Below, piece by piece: positions 45,752 through 55,104 of a stretch of DNA of 64,000 bases; the first letter of the stretch is position 1, and each line of letters starts with the position of its first letter. The DNA comes from an uncultured Bacilli bacterium. Its GTDB lineage: Bacteria; Bacillota_I; Bacilli_A; RF39; UBA660. Position numbers and translations under genes: made by a program. The stretch is from the NCBI GenBank assembly GCA_934168245.1, contig CAKPMY010000009.1, forward strand, positions 1 to 64,000. Direction: 5' to 3'. The notes below the pieces were generated by a model. It did no database searches. It saw only the letters and a program-made list of their open reading frames with translations, and was not told where the DNA came from.

Positions 45752-46063
45752 ATGTTTATGGCTAAGAAAAAGAGTAGTTCAGTTAAGAAAACTAAGTTAA
45801 GATTAGTTATTTTTGGCTTGTCTTCTGTTTTAGCAATAGCATTTACGACATTTACAATTGGACATTATTGGGTAGAAATATATGATAAATATAAAGAAAA
45901 ACAGGAACTTGATCAGAAGTTAGCAGATTTAAAAGATAAAGAGGCAGAACTTAGAGTGGATGTTGACAAGTTACAAGATCCTGATTATATAGCAAGATAT
46001 GCTAGAGAAAAGTATTTATATTCTAAAGATGGAGAATTTATTATAAAGATACCTGAAGAATAA
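45752..46063 (+). CDS. divIC: Septum formation initiator DivIC (FtsB-like)
   Basis: Bitopic division protein that with FtsL and DivIB activates the septal cell-wall synthase. A basic cytoplasmic start, one membrane helix (about 18-38), a coiled coil (about 45-75) and the conserved end DPDYIARYAREKYLYSK. 103 residues. A TATAAT (45725-45730) precedes it. The yabP-yabQ-divIC order is conserved. Confidence 0.9.
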   Translation: MFMAKKKSSSVKKTKLRLVIFGLSSVLAIAFTTFTIGHYWVEIYDKYKEKQELDQKLADLKDKEAELRVDVDKLQDPDYIARYAREKYLYSKDGEFIIKIPEE

Positions 46064-46106
46064 ATTCTTTTTTTTCGCTTTGCGATTGATTTTTGTTATG
46101 TTGTGT

Positions 46107-46112
46107 TATAAT
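46107..46112 (+). promoter_or_regulatory. Extended -10 promoter of tilS
   Basis: TGTTATAAT ends at 46112, a perfect -10 with an upstream TG, 25 bases before the tilS start. Confidence 0.55.
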
Positions 46113-46136
46113 ATTCTTGATGATGTAGGAGGAATT

Positions 46137-47450
46137 ATGATTAATATTGAAAATAATTTTTTATTCCATAAAAATGATATTATAGTTATTGGGTGTTCTG
46201 CGGGACCAGATTCTATGGCTCTTGTAGATATGCTTTTGAAAATACGTGATAAATATAGTCTTTCTTTAATAATCGCTCATGTTAATCATAATGTTAGAGA
46301 ACAGAGTATTATTGAAGCAAACTATATGAAGAAATATTGTGAAGATAATAACTTAGTGTTTGAGACTATGACTATTTTAGAATATGGTGATGATAACTTT
46401 GAGAATGAGGCTAGAAATATTAGATATAACTTCTTTGAAAATGTAGTTTTAAAATATAGTGCTAATTATTTAATGACAGCGCATCATGGAGATGACTTGA
46501 TTGAGACTATTATGATGAGAATGGTTAGGGGATCTAATTTAAGAGGGTATTCTGGCTTTAAAAAGATAGTAGATATGGATAATTATAAAATAGTTAGACC
46601 ATTAATATCTTATACAAAGAAAGAATTAGAAGAATATAATGACTTAAATGGTGTTAAATACTTTATTGATGCTACTAATAGTAGTGATAAATATACTAGA
46701 AATAGATATAGAAAGTATTTGTTACCTTTCTTGAAGAGTGAAGATATAAATGTACATCATAAATTCTTAAAATTTAGTGAGAATTTGAATTCTGCTTGTA
46801 CTTTTATTAATAAAGAAAGAGATAAGGCTTTGAAGAGAGTTTTGTTAGAAGACTCGTTAGTTATTGATAAATTCTTGGTTGAAGATGAATATATTCAAAG
46901 AGAAATACTTTATTATTTACTTAGTGAGTTTTATCAAGATGATTTGATATTACTTAATGATAAACATATTGCTTTACTTATGGATTTAATTTGTAGTAAG
47001 AAGGCTAATAGTTCTATTAATTTACCTAATGATGTTGTTGCGAATAAGTACTATAATATGTTAGAATTAAAACGTGACATTAGTGAGATTACAAGCTATG
47101 AGATTGAATTTGATGAGTATGCTACTTTACCTAATGGACATGTTATTGAAAGGGTATTAGATACTTCTGATAATAGTAATAATGTATGTAGGTTAAATAG
47201 TAGTGAAATTAGTTTACCTTTAATTGTTAGAACTAGAAAAATTGGAGATAAGATGTATATTAAGGGTATGGATGGATCTAAGAAAATAAAAGATATATTT
47301 ATTAATAGTAAAATTAAATTAAATGATAGAGATTCTTGGCCAATAGTTTTGGATTCTAAAAATAGAATAGTTTGGATTCCTGGTGTTAAAAAGTCGAAAT
47401 TTGATAAGAAAAAGTCAGAGTCTTATGATATAATACTAAGATATAGTTAA
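46137..47450 (+). CDS. tilS: tRNA(Ile)-lysidine synthetase TilS
   Basis: Converts C34 of tRNA-Ile(CAU) to lysidine so that it reads AUA, which matters in an AT-rich genome. The PP-loop ATP motif reads SAGPDSMAL (usually SGG.DS), followed by HVNHNVR and AHHGDDLIETIMMR. The C-terminal substrate domain is present. 437 residues, normal. AGGAGG precedes the ATG at 46137. ftsH follows 12 bases later; hpt, usually between them, is missing, as is spoIIE upstream. Confidence 0.94.
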   Translation: MINIENNFLFHKNDIIVIGCSAGPDSMALVDMLLKIRDKYSLSLIIAHVNHNVREQSIIEANYMKKYCEDNNLVFETMTILEYGDDNFENEARNIRYNFFENVVLKYSANYLMTAHHGDDLIETIMMRMVRGSNLRGYSGFKKIVDMDNYKIVRPLISYTKKELEEYNDLNGVKYFIDATNSSDKYTRNRYRKYLLPFLKSEDINVHHKFLKFSENLNSACTFINKERDKALKRVLLEDSLVIDKFLVEDEYIQREILYYLLSEFYQDDLILLNDKHIALLMDLICSKKANSSINLPNDVVANKYYNMLELKRDISEITSYEIEFDEYATLPNGHVIERVLDTSDNSNNVCRLNSSEISLPLIVRTRKIGDKMYIKGMDGSKKIKDIFINSKIKLNDRDSWPIVLDSKNRIVWIPGVKKSKFDKKKSESYDIILRYS

Positions 47451-47462
47451 GGAGGAAAAAAA

Positions 47463-49430
47463 GTGAATATTGATAAGAAGACTGTTAAAAGAGGTTTATT
47501 ACCTTATTTATTCTTATTTATAGCGATGTTAGGAATATTTTATTTCTTTAATATAGCTAATAAGAAAGTTAATGTTATTTCATATAACGAATTTGTTGAA
47601 AAACTAGATTCTGGAGAAATTGAAGAGTTGAATTTGGTTGCTAGAGCAAGTGGATATACTTATGAGGCTAGAGGTAAATTAGATGGTTATAAAGAAAATG
47701 AAACATTCTTTGCTAGATTACCTTTAAGTGATGAAGTAATGAAAAAGATTGTTGCTGCTAGTGATAATCAAGAGTTTAAATTAGAAGTTGAACCAGATCC
47801 TGATTCATCTACATTACTAGCTGTTGTTGTTAATGTATTACCATTACTTTTATTAGTAGGTGTTGCTTTTTGGTTTTTAAATAGACAACTTGCTGGTAAT
47901 AAGAGTTCATTAGATTTTGGTAAGAGTAAGGCGCGTTTAAGTAGTGATAATAATAAAGTTACATTTAAAGATGTTGCTGGTTTAAAAGAAGAAAAAGAAG
48001 AAGTTAAAGAAATTATTGATTTCTTAAAGAATCCTAAGAAGTTCCAAAGTTTAGGAGCTAGAATTCCAAAGGGTATCTTATTATTTGGTCCTCCAGGAAC
48101 TGGTAAAACTTTACTTGCTAAAGCAGTTGCAGGAGAAGCAAATGTTCCATTCTATTTCATTTCTGGATCAGATTTTGTTGAGTTATTCGTTGGTGTTGGT
48201 GCTAGTCGTGTTCGTGATATGTTCCAACAAGCAAAGCGCAATGCTCCATGTTTAATCTTTATAGATGAAATTGATGCTGTAGGACGTCAAAGAGGTACTG
48301 GACTTGGTGGTGGACATGATGAGAGAGAACAAACATTAAACCAATTACTTACAGAGATGGATGGATTTGGTGCTAATGAAGGTATAATTATCATGGCTGC
48401 TACAAATAGACCTGATGTACTAGATCCTGCATTATTAAGACCTGGTAGATTTGATAGACAAGTTACAGTAAATTTACCTGATGTTAGAGAAAGAGAAGAG
48501 ATTTTAGCAGTACATGCTAAGAATAAGACTTTAGCAGAGGGTGTTACATTAGAGAACTTAGCAAAGAGAACTCCTGGTTTTTCTGGGGCAGATTTAGAAA
48601 ACTTATTAAATGAGGCTGCATTACTTGCAGTTAGAAGAAATAAAACTAAAATTACTATGAGTGAGATAGATGAGGCTACTGATAGAGTACTTATGGGTCC
48701 TGCTAAAACATCTCATAAATATAGTGAAAATGATAGAAAACTTGTTGCATATCATGAAGCAGGACATGCTGTTGTTGGATTAAAACTAGACAATGCTAAT
48801 GATGTACAAAAAGTTACAATTATACCAAGAGGATCTGCTGGTGGATACAATATGATGGTTCCATCAGTTGAGAAGTTATGTTCTACTAAGACTGATTTAT
48901 TAGAAGAGATTACAGGATTACTTGGTGGACGTACAGCAGAAGAAGTTGTATTTGGAGAAATTACAACTGGTGCTCATAATGACTTTGAAAAAGCAACTAA
49001 GATTGCTCGTGCTATGGTTACTGAGTATGGTATGAGTGATTTAGGACCTTTACAGTTTGAACAACAAGAAGGTAGTGTTTTCTTAGGAAGAGATTATAAT
49101 AAGATGCAACATTTCTCTAATGAAGTTGCTAACGAAATAGATATGGAAATGAGAAAGATTATTGATAATTGTCATAAGAAGGCTACGGAGATAATTAAAC
49201 AAAATAGAGATTTATTAAAATTAATTGCTGAAGCATTATTAGAATATGAGACATTAACAAAAGAACAAATTGATTATTTGGTTGCTAATGGAAAGATGCC
49301 TGAGGATAATGAAGAGACTAGTTATGAAGCAATGTCTATTACTAAGTTAAGAGAAATTGCTAAAGAGAAGGGTATTAAAAACTATTCTAAATTAACTAAA
49401 GCAGAATTATTAAAAGAACTAGATTCATAA
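47463..49430 (+). CDS. ftsH: ATP-dependent zinc metalloprotease FtsH with C-terminal SAP/Rho-N-like extension
   Basis: Membrane-bound AAA+ protease that degrades damaged membrane proteins and regulators. Two membrane helices (about 13-30, 117-138) flank an outside loop. Walker A is GPPGTGKT, and the second region of homology follows. The zinc site is HEAGH. After the normal end the protein adds about 30 residues (about 623-655, [20 protein letters not shown]) that look like a SAP or Rho N-terminal helical motif. GTG start with AAGGAGG. Confidence 0.96.
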   Translation: MNIDKKTVKRGLLPYLFLFIAMLGIFYFFNIANKKVNVISYNEFVEKLDSGEIEELNLVARASGYTYEARGKLDGYKENETFFARLPLSDEVMKKIVAASDNQEFKLEVEPDPDSSTLLAVVVNVLPLLLLVGVAFWFLNRQLAGNKSSLDFGKSKARLSSDNNKVTFKDVAGLKEEKEEVKEIIDFLKNPKKFQSLGARIPKGILLFGPPGTGKTLLAKAVAGEANVPFYFISGSDFVELFVGVGASRVRDMFQQAKRNAPCLIFIDEIDAVGRQRGTGLGGGHDEREQTLNQLLTEMDGFGANEGIIIMAATNRPDVLDPALLRPGRFDRQVTVNLPDVREREEILAVHAKNKTLAEGVTLENLAKRTPGFSGADLENLLNEAALLAVRRNKTKITMSEIDEATDRVLMGPAKTSHKYSENDRKLVAYHEAGHAVVGLKLDNANDVQKVTIIPRGSAGGYNMMVPSVEKLCSTKTDLLEEITGLLGGRTAEEVVFGEITTGAHNDFEKATKIARAMVTEYGMSDLGPLQFEQQEGSVFLGRDYNKMQHFSNEVANEIDMEMRKIIDNCHKKATEIIKQNRDLLKLIAEALLEYETLTKEQIDYLVANGKMPEDNEETSYEAMSITKLREIAKEKGIKNYSKLTKAELLKELDS

Positions 49431-49445
49431 TTTAGTTCTTTTTTT
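49413..49445 (+). terminator. Intrinsic terminator over the end of ftsH
   Basis: AAAGAACTA (49413-49421) pairs with TAGTTCTTT (49433-49441), with the stop codon in the loop, then U-rich sequence. Confidence 0.75.
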
Positions 49446-49446
49446 C

Positions 49447-49474
49447 TTGAAAATTATTCATTTCATATTATAAT
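49447..49474 (+). promoter_or_regulatory. Sigma-A promoter of mscL
   Basis: TTGAAA (49447-49452) and TATAAT (49469-49474), 16 bases apart, about 35 bases before the mscL start. Confidence 0.7.
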
Positions 49475-49508
49475 AACAACATCAGATATTTTTTAGGGAG
49501 GAGTTTTT

Positions 49509-49937
49509 ATGAAGAAAGAAGTTATTAAGAAGAGTGAAGAAAGTATTAAGAAATTAGAAAAAGGAGCATCAGAATTTAAGACATTTATATCCAAGGGAAA
49601 TGTTGTTGATATGGCTGTTGGTGTAATTATTGGTTCTGCATTTGGAAAGATAGTTACGAGTTTAGTCAATGATGTGTTAATGCCTTTGATTGGAGTTATT
49701 TTAGGAGGACTTGATTTTTCTAATTTAAGTATTAAAGTAGGAGAAGCTACTGTCATGTATGGATCTTTTATTCAGAGTATAGTTGATTTTTTAATAGTAG
49801 CATTTTGTATTTTTATGATGATTAAAGTACTTGATAAATTTAAGAAGAAGGAAGTTAAGAAGGAAGAGACTCCTAAGAAGGATGAAAACACTTTATTATT
49901 AGAAGAGATTAGAGATTTATTAAAGAAGAGAAAATAG
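49509..49937 (+). CDS. mscL: Large-conductance mechanosensitive channel MscL
   Basis: Pentameric safety valve that opens on membrane stretch in osmotic downshock. TM1 contains [22 protein letters not shown]2 contains [19 protein letters not shown], and a charged C-terminal bundle ends [11 protein letters not shown]. 142 residues with an extra Lys/Glu-rich start of about 25 residues. It is not usually found at this locus, so it is an accessory insertion between ftsH and dusB. Confidence 0.95.
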   Translation: MKKEVIKKSEESIKKLEKGASEFKTFISKGNVVDMAVGVIIGSAFGKIVTSLVNDVLMPLIGVILGGLDFSNLSIKVGEATVMYGSFIQSIVDFLIVAFCIFMMIKVLDKFKKKEVKKEETPKKDENTLLLEEIRDLLKKRK

Positions 49938-49962
49938 GTTTATATTTTAGGATGTGATAGTA

Positions 49963-50961
49963 GTGAAATGGAAGATAGGAAACATCGAGATTAAAAATCA
50001 AGTAGGATTAGCACCTATGGCTGGTATTTCTAATCCGGCTTTTATGAAGATCGTTTCAGAACTTGGATGTGGGTTTGCAGTTACGGAGCTTATTAGTTCT
50101 GAGGCAATTGTTAGAGGTAATAAAAAAACTTTTGAGATGTTAAATGGTATTAATAGTTTATCTTTTCCGGTAGGTATTCAATTATTTGGAGGAGATCCTT
50201 CAGTTATGGCTCGTGCTGCTAAGATAGTTACGGACTTATATAAAAATGTCTTTATTGATATTAATATGGGGTGTCCTGTACCAAAAGTTGCGGTTAGAGC
50301 TCAAGCAGGTTCTTATTTATTAAAAGATTCTGACCTTGTATATTCTATTGTTAGTGCTGTAGTTAGTGCAGTAGATGTTCCTGTTACGGTTAAGATTAGA
50401 TCTGGTTGGGATAGTAATAGTATTAATGCTGTTGAGATTGCTAAAACGATAGAAAAGGCTGGTGCTAGTGCTATTTGTGTGCATCCTAGGACAAGAAGTC
50501 AAGGATACTCTGGAAAGGCAGACTGGAGTGTTATAAAGGCTGTTAAAGAGAGTGTTTTAATACCTGTTATTGGTAATGGTGATATTAAGACTTATCTTGA
50601 TGCGAAGCGAATGCTTGATGAGACTTTATGTGATGCTGTTATGATAGGTAGGGGTGTTTTAGGTAATCCTTGGTTAATAGAAAATTCAGTTAATTATTTG
50701 GAAGGTAGGGACATAGTTTTAGTCAGTGATATAGATAAAATAGATATGGCACTTAAACATTTAAAATATTTAAGTGAATTAAAAAATGAAAAGTTAGCCT
50801 GTTTAGAAATTAGAAATCATATTGCTTGGTACTTAAAAGGAATAGAAGGAGCAAGTGATGTAAAAAATAAAGTCTATAAAACTACTAAAGTTTGTGATAT
50901 AATCTATATATTAAATGAATTTAGGGAGGAGTTGTCTTTAAAATATGAAGAAAAAGAATGA
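49963..50961 (+). CDS. dusB: tRNA-dihydrouridine synthase (DusB type)
   Basis: FMN-dependent enzyme that reduces uridines in tRNA. Motifs are LAPMAGISNPAF, DINMGCPVPK with the catalytic Cys, VKIRSGWD and IGRGVLGNPWL. 332 residues. The GTG at 49963 has AGGA 10 bases upstream; an earlier GTG is too close to it. As in B. subtilis (yacF) it comes before lysS, though an RDD gene lies between. The last 17 bases overlap that gene. Confidence 0.92.
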   Translation: MKWKIGNIEIKNQVGLAPMAGISNPAFMKIVSELGCGFAVTELISSEAIVRGNKKTFEMLNGINSLSFPVGIQLFGGDPSVMARAAKIVTDLYKNVFIDINMGCPVPKVAVRAQAGSYLLKDSDLVYSIVSAVVSAVDVPVTVKIRSGWDSNSINAVEIAKTIEKAGASAICVHPRTRSQGYSGKADWSVIKAVKESVLIPVIGNGDIKTYLDAKRMLDETLCDAVMIGRGVLGNPWLIENSVNYLEGRDIVLVSDIDKIDMALKHLKYLSELKNEKLACLEIRNHIAWYLKGIEGASDVKNKVYKTTKVCDIIYILNEFREELSLKYEEKE

Positions 50962-51547
50962 AAAAGCCTTATTTATACATAGATTAGGAGCATTTATTAT
51001 TGATATATTCTTAGTTTCTTGTGTAGCATCTTTATTTTCTTATCCATTTGTAGATAGTAAATCTGTTAATAGTTTGAATGAGAGTGCTGCGGAGTTGATT
51101 GATAGTTATACTAAGGGTAATATTGATATTGAGACTTATACCGATGAGGTAAAGAGTGTTACATATGAACTTGCGAAAAAACAGGGAGCCGTTTCTTTAA
51201 TTACTATTACGTTAACTATTTTGTACTTTGTTGTATATCAATATAAGAAGCAAGGACAAACTATTGGTAAACAACTTATGAAGATTAAGGTTGTTGGTTC
51301 TGAGAATCAAAAATTAACTACTAATAATTATGTTATTAGAGCCTTGATTATCAACTCAATATTAGTTGATTTAATTAGTTTTACTTTTGTGGTATTTGGA
51401 GATGTAGATGCTTATTTCTATAGTACTGCGATTTGTGGTTTTATTAAGTATGGGTTATTATTAACTTGTGCATTTATGGTTATGTGGAGTAAATCAGGTA
51501 TGGGACTACACGATAGACTTGCTCATACGATGGTTGTTAAAGTTTAG
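50945..51547 (+). CDS. RDD family membrane protein
   Basis: 200 residues, three to four membrane helices. The family's Arg and Asp residues appear in HRLGAFIIDIFLV and near the end in GLHDRLAHTMVV, with the QTIGKQLMKIKVV motif between. Function is not settled; some members affect sodium/proton exchange. The start overlaps dusB by 17 bases, and lysS follows after 12 bases, so it is in the operon dusB-RDD-lysS. Confidence 0.85.
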   Translation: MKKKNEKALFIHRLGAFIIDIFLVSCVASLFSYPFVDSKSVNSLNESAAELIDSYTKGNIDIETYTDEVKSVTYELAKKQGAVSLITITLTILYFVVYQYKKQGQTIGKQLMKIKVVGSENQKLTTNNYVIRALIINSILVDLISFTFVVFGDVDAYFYSTAICGFIKYGLLLTCAFMVMWSKSGMGLHDRLAHTMVVKV

Positions 51548-51559
51548 AAAAGGAGAGAT

Positions 51560-53044
51560 ATGATGAGAGAATTTACAGAGCAAGAATTAGTAAGAAGGGC
51601 AAAAGCAGAAGAAATCAGAGCAATGGGTATGGATCCATTTGGTCATAGATTTGATACTAATACTAATTCTAAGAAACTTAATGAGATGTATAGTGATAAA
51701 ACTAAAGAGGATTTAGAGGGCAACGAAGAGAAGTTTGTTGTTGCTGGTAGAATTATGACTAAACGTCGTAAGGGTAAAGCAGGATTCTTCCATATTCAAG
51801 ATAGATATGGTCAATTACAGATCTATATTCGTGAGGATGCTGTTGGAGAAGAGAACTATGACTTATTTAAGAAATCTGATATTGGAGATATAGTAGGTAT
51901 TGAAGGTACAGTATTTAGAACTGATACTGGAGAACTTAGTATTAGAGCAAGTAAGTATGTTCATTTAGTTAAAGCATTAAGACCTTTACCAGAAAAGTTC
52001 CATGGTTTAACTGATGTAGAAGAGAGATATAGAAGACGTTATGTTGACTTAATAATGAATGAGGAATCTAAACGTGTAGCATTTACTAGGCCTAGAATTA
52101 TTAGATGTATTCAAAACTATATGGATGGGTTAGGCTTTGTTGAAGTAGAAACTCCAGTTTTAACTACATTACTTACTGGTGCTAGTGCTAGACCATTTGT
52201 TACACATCATAATGCTCAAGACTTAGATATGTATTTACGTATTGCTTTAGAGTTACCATTAAAGAGATTATTAGTTGGTGGTATGGAAGCAGTTTATGAA
52301 ATTGGACGTGTATTTAGAAATGAAGGTATGGATACTAGACATAATCCAGAGTTTACAGAATTAGAGGCATATCTTGCTTATAGTAATCTTGATGGTATGA
52401 TGGATATGACTGAAGAGATGTTCCAAACTATTGGTAGAGAAGTATTTGGACGTTTAAAATTTAACTGGCTTGGTCATGAAATTAACTTAGAAGGGCCTTG
52501 GAAGAGAGTTAGTATGGTTGATGCTATAAAAGAACAAACTGGTATTGATTTTAAGAAAAATATGAGTTTGGAAGAAGTATTAAAATTAGCAGAAGAACAT
52601 CATATACCAGTTGAAGAACATGAGAAGAGTTTTGGACATATAGTTAATTTATTCTTTGAAAAATATGTAGAAGATACTTTAATTCAACCAACATTCTTAT
52701 ATGGACATCCTTTAGAGATTAGTCCATTAACAAAGAAGAATCCTGAAGATCCAAGATTTGTTGATAGATTTGAATTATTTATTGCTGGTAAAGAATTTGC
52801 TAATGCATATACTGAGTTAAATGATCCTATTGATCAATTAGAAAGATTTGAAGCACAAATTAAAGAAAAAGATTTAGGTAATGAAGAAGCAAATGATATA
52901 GATATGGACTTTGTAGAAGCATTAGAGTATGGTATGCCTCCTGCAGGTGGAATTGGTTATGGAATAGATAGATTATGTATGTTATTCTTAGAACAAGATT
53001 CTATTAGAGATGTATTACTATTCCCAACTATGAAGCAAAGATAA
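51560..53044 (+). CDS. lysS: Lysyl-tRNA synthetase, class II
   Basis: Charges tRNA-Lys. An N-terminal OB-fold anticodon domain with [20 protein letters not shown] is followed by the class II core: motif 2 [15 protein letters not shown] and motif 3 [12 protein letters not shown]. 494 residues, normal. GGAG precedes the ATG; a second ATG directly follows and could also be used. No T-box is seen upstream. Confidence 0.96.
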   Translation: MMREFTEQELVRRAKAEEIRAMGMDPFGHRFDTNTNSKKLNEMYSDKTKEDLEGNEEKFVVAGRIMTKRRKGKAGFFHIQDRYGQLQIYIREDAVGEENYDLFKKSDIGDIVGIEGTVFRTDTGELSIRASKYVHLVKALRPLPEKFHGLTDVEERYRRRYVDLIMNEESKRVAFTRPRIIRCIQNYMDGLGFVEVETPVLTTLLTGASARPFVTHHNAQDLDMYLRIALELPLKRLLVGGMEAVYEIGRVFRNEGMDTRHNPEFTELEAYLAYSNLDGMMDMTEEMFQTIGREVFGRLKFNWLGHEINLEGPWKRVSMVDAIKEQTGIDFKKNMSLEEVLKLAEEHHIPVEEHEKSFGHIVNLFFEKYVEDTLIQPTFLYGHPLEISPLTKKNPEDPRFVDRFELFIAGKEFANAYTELNDPIDQLERFEAQIKEKDLGNEEANDIDMDFVEALEYGMPPAGGIGYGIDRLCMLFLEQDSIRDVLLFPTMKQR

Positions 53045-53079
53045 AATATTGGGAAATTTAGAAGAAAAATCTTTAGAAA

Positions 53080-53105
53080 AATGGCTAGAAAAGCCGTTTT
53101 TTTTT
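53080..53105 (+). terminator. Intrinsic terminator after lysS
   Basis: ATGGCT (53081-53086) pairs with AGCCGT (53092-53097) over a 5-base loop, followed by a long U-run. Confidence 0.8.
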
Positions 53106-53125
53106 GCGAAAAATGTTGTAAATGC

Positions 53126-53153
53126 TTGTAAAATGGGCTCTATGTAGTATAAT
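53126..53153 (+). promoter_or_regulatory. Sigma-A promoter of the transporter gene
   Basis: TTGTAA (53126-53131) and TATAAT (53148-53153), 16 bases apart, 18 bases before the start codon. Confidence 0.7.
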
Positions 53154-53171
53154 TATAGTGGGAGGTTAATT

Positions 53172-54986
53172 ATGAAAAAACACAATATTTCAACGATCGT
53201 TTTATTGATTGTAACATTATTGATGCTTGTTTCTTGGTTCTTACCTGATGCTGACTGGGCTTATATAGTAAAACTAGTTCTTTGGGTAGCAGAATTTGTA
53301 TTAGTATTAATTGCTATACGTGATAAGAGTACAAGTCTTAAAGTTGTGCTAATTTCTACTTTGGCACTTATGTTACTTACTTGGATATTGCCAGCTGCTT
53401 ATTATTCAAGTGGTCAATATTTAGATCAAGGTCACCAACAAATGGGATTATTTGATTTATTCAATTATCCAGTGACTGCACTTTCTTATTTTGGTTATAT
53501 AGCTTTCTTCGTGTTGGCTATTGGTGCTTTCTATGGCATACTAAATAAGATTCCTGCTTATCGTACATTCTTAGATAAAATAGTTTCAGGAGTACGTGGA
53601 ACAGAGAAATTCGTATTAGTAATTATTATGTTACTACTTGCTGTTCTATCTTCAATTGGAGGTATGCAATTACCATTACTTGTATTATTTCCAATGATAG
53701 TTTCAATAATCTTATTAATGGGATTTGATAAGATGGTTGCAGCTATGTCATTAGTAGGTTCAGTTATGATTGGTATGGCTGGTTCTACTTATGCTTATGG
53801 TAATACTAATATAATTTTAACTATTTTATCTATCGATCTTACTTCTGAAATGATTACTAAAGTTGTTATTTTAGTATTAGGGTTAGTTTTATTAATTGCT
53901 AATGTAATGTTATATATTAAAAAGACTAATTCAGTTACTAAGGTTATTACTAAGGATTCAAAGAAGAATATGGAAAAAGAAGATAAAAAATTAGAAGTAA
54001 AAGAGACTAAGGTTGTTAAAGAAGAAAAGACTACTAAATCTACTAAGACAACTAAGACTACTTCTAAGACAAGTAAAAATACAAAGTCTAAATCTAGTTC
54101 TAAGAGTGGAGCAAAGAAAAATAGTAAATCTTCATCTAGAAAAAATATTAAAGCAGCTGTAAAAGATGAAGAAGTTATTGTTGTTAAAGAGGCTGTTAAT
54201 GGTGATGGTGCTTTAAGTAAGTTTGTTCCAGATGAAGTAACTACTAAACATAGTATTTGGCCATTTATGGTAATGTTTATTTTACTTTTTGTATTACTAG
54301 TATTAGCATATTTACCTTGGGTTAATGGTTTTGGAGTAAATGCATTTACTGATGCTACTACTGCTGTTTCTAAATTTGAATTATTTGGATTCCCAATTTT
54401 TGGTAAATTATTAGGTACAGTGAATGCATTTGGTAATTGGACAGTAGTTGATTTATTATTACCAATGGCTATAATCATTCTATTCTTGGCTTTAGTTTAT
54501 AAAGTTAAAGTTCAAGATGTATTAGATGGTGCTTTAACTGGTATTAAGAGAGCATTACCTTTAGGATTAATAGTAGTTTTACTATATGGTTGCTTAGTAA
54601 TTGTTACATATCATCCATTCCAATTAGTTATTTATAAAACTTTACTTGGAGTAATTGATAAGTTTGGCGTAGTTGGAGCATTAATGTCTTCATTAGTTGC
54701 TGTATTGGCAAGTATCTTTAATGTTGATCCAAGTTATACTTTCCAAAGTGTACTTTTATACTTAGCAAGTATTGTTACAGATAGTGCAAGTTATCCAATA
54801 ATTGGCGTTATATTCCAAGCAATGTATGGATTTACAATGTTATTTGCACCAACTAGTGTAATTTTAATGGTTGTATTATCTTACTTAGATATTCCATATA
54901 CTAAGTGGATTAAGACTATCTGGAAATTATTATTAGAAATTTTAGCAGTATTATTACTAGTATTTATTTTATTAGTTGTACTATAG
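53172..54986 (+). CDS. Multi-pass membrane transporter, YfcC/DcuC-like, with Lys/Ser/Thr-rich loop
   Basis: 604 residues with about 12 membrane helices in two halves. GMQLPLLVLFPMIV and GMAGSTYAYGNTN recall YfcC/anion-carrier permeases (ion transporter superfamily), but the substrate cannot be told. Between the halves (about 258-350) is a low-complexity cytoplasmic loop rich in Lys, Ser and Thr. The N-terminal part first has about five short helices not typical of the family. It has its own promoter and terminator. Confidence 0.6.
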   Translation: MKKHNISTIVLLIVTLLMLVSWFLPDADWAYIVKLVLWVAEFVLVLIAIRDKSTSLKVVLISTLALMLLTWILPAAYYSSGQYLDQGHQQMGLFDLFNYPVTALSYFGYIAFFVLAIGAFYGILNKIPAYRTFLDKIVSGVRGTEKFVLVIIMLLLAVLSSIGGMQLPLLVLFPMIVSIILLMGFDKMVAAMSLVGSVMIGMAGSTYAYGNTNIILTILSIDLTSEMITKVVILVLGLVLLIANVMLYIKKTNSVTKVITKDSKKNMEKEDKKLEVKETKVVKEEKTTKSTKTTKTTSKTSKNTKSKSSSKSGAKKNSKSSSRKNIKAAVKDEEVIVVKEAVNGDGALSKFVPDEVTTKHSIWPFMVMFILLFVLLVLAYLPWVNGFGVNAFTDATTAVSKFELFGFPIFGKLLGTVNAFGNWTVVDLLLPMAIIILFLALVYKVKVQDVLDGALTGIKRALPLGLIVVLLYGCLVIVTYHPFQLVIYKTLLGVIDKFGVVGALMSSLVAVLASIFNVDPSYTFQSVLLYLASIVTDSASYPIIGVIFQAMYGFTMLFAPTSVILMVVLSYLDIPYTKWIKTIWKLLLEILAVLLLVFILLVVL

Positions 54987-54995
54987 AATTTTAAT

Positions 54996-55018
54996 GGAGG
55001 CTTAGGCCTCTTTTTTTT
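54996..55018 (+). terminator. Intrinsic terminator after the transporter gene
   Basis: GAGGC (54997-55001) pairs with GCCTC (55006-55010) over a TTAG loop, followed by U8. Confidence 0.8.
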
Positions 55019-55104
55019 GCTTTTTTTGTCTATTTTTTGTGTACGTAATTTATTGCTTTTAGAGTCATACTAGAAATAAAATTAGTTTAAGGAGATGATA
55101 AATT

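Noticed and set aside
53795..54478. Long open frame on the minus strand opposite the transporter
   Set aside because: It mirrors the Lys/Ser/Thr-rich codons of the plus-strand gene, has no ribosome site and a biased Leu/Val/Thr composition.
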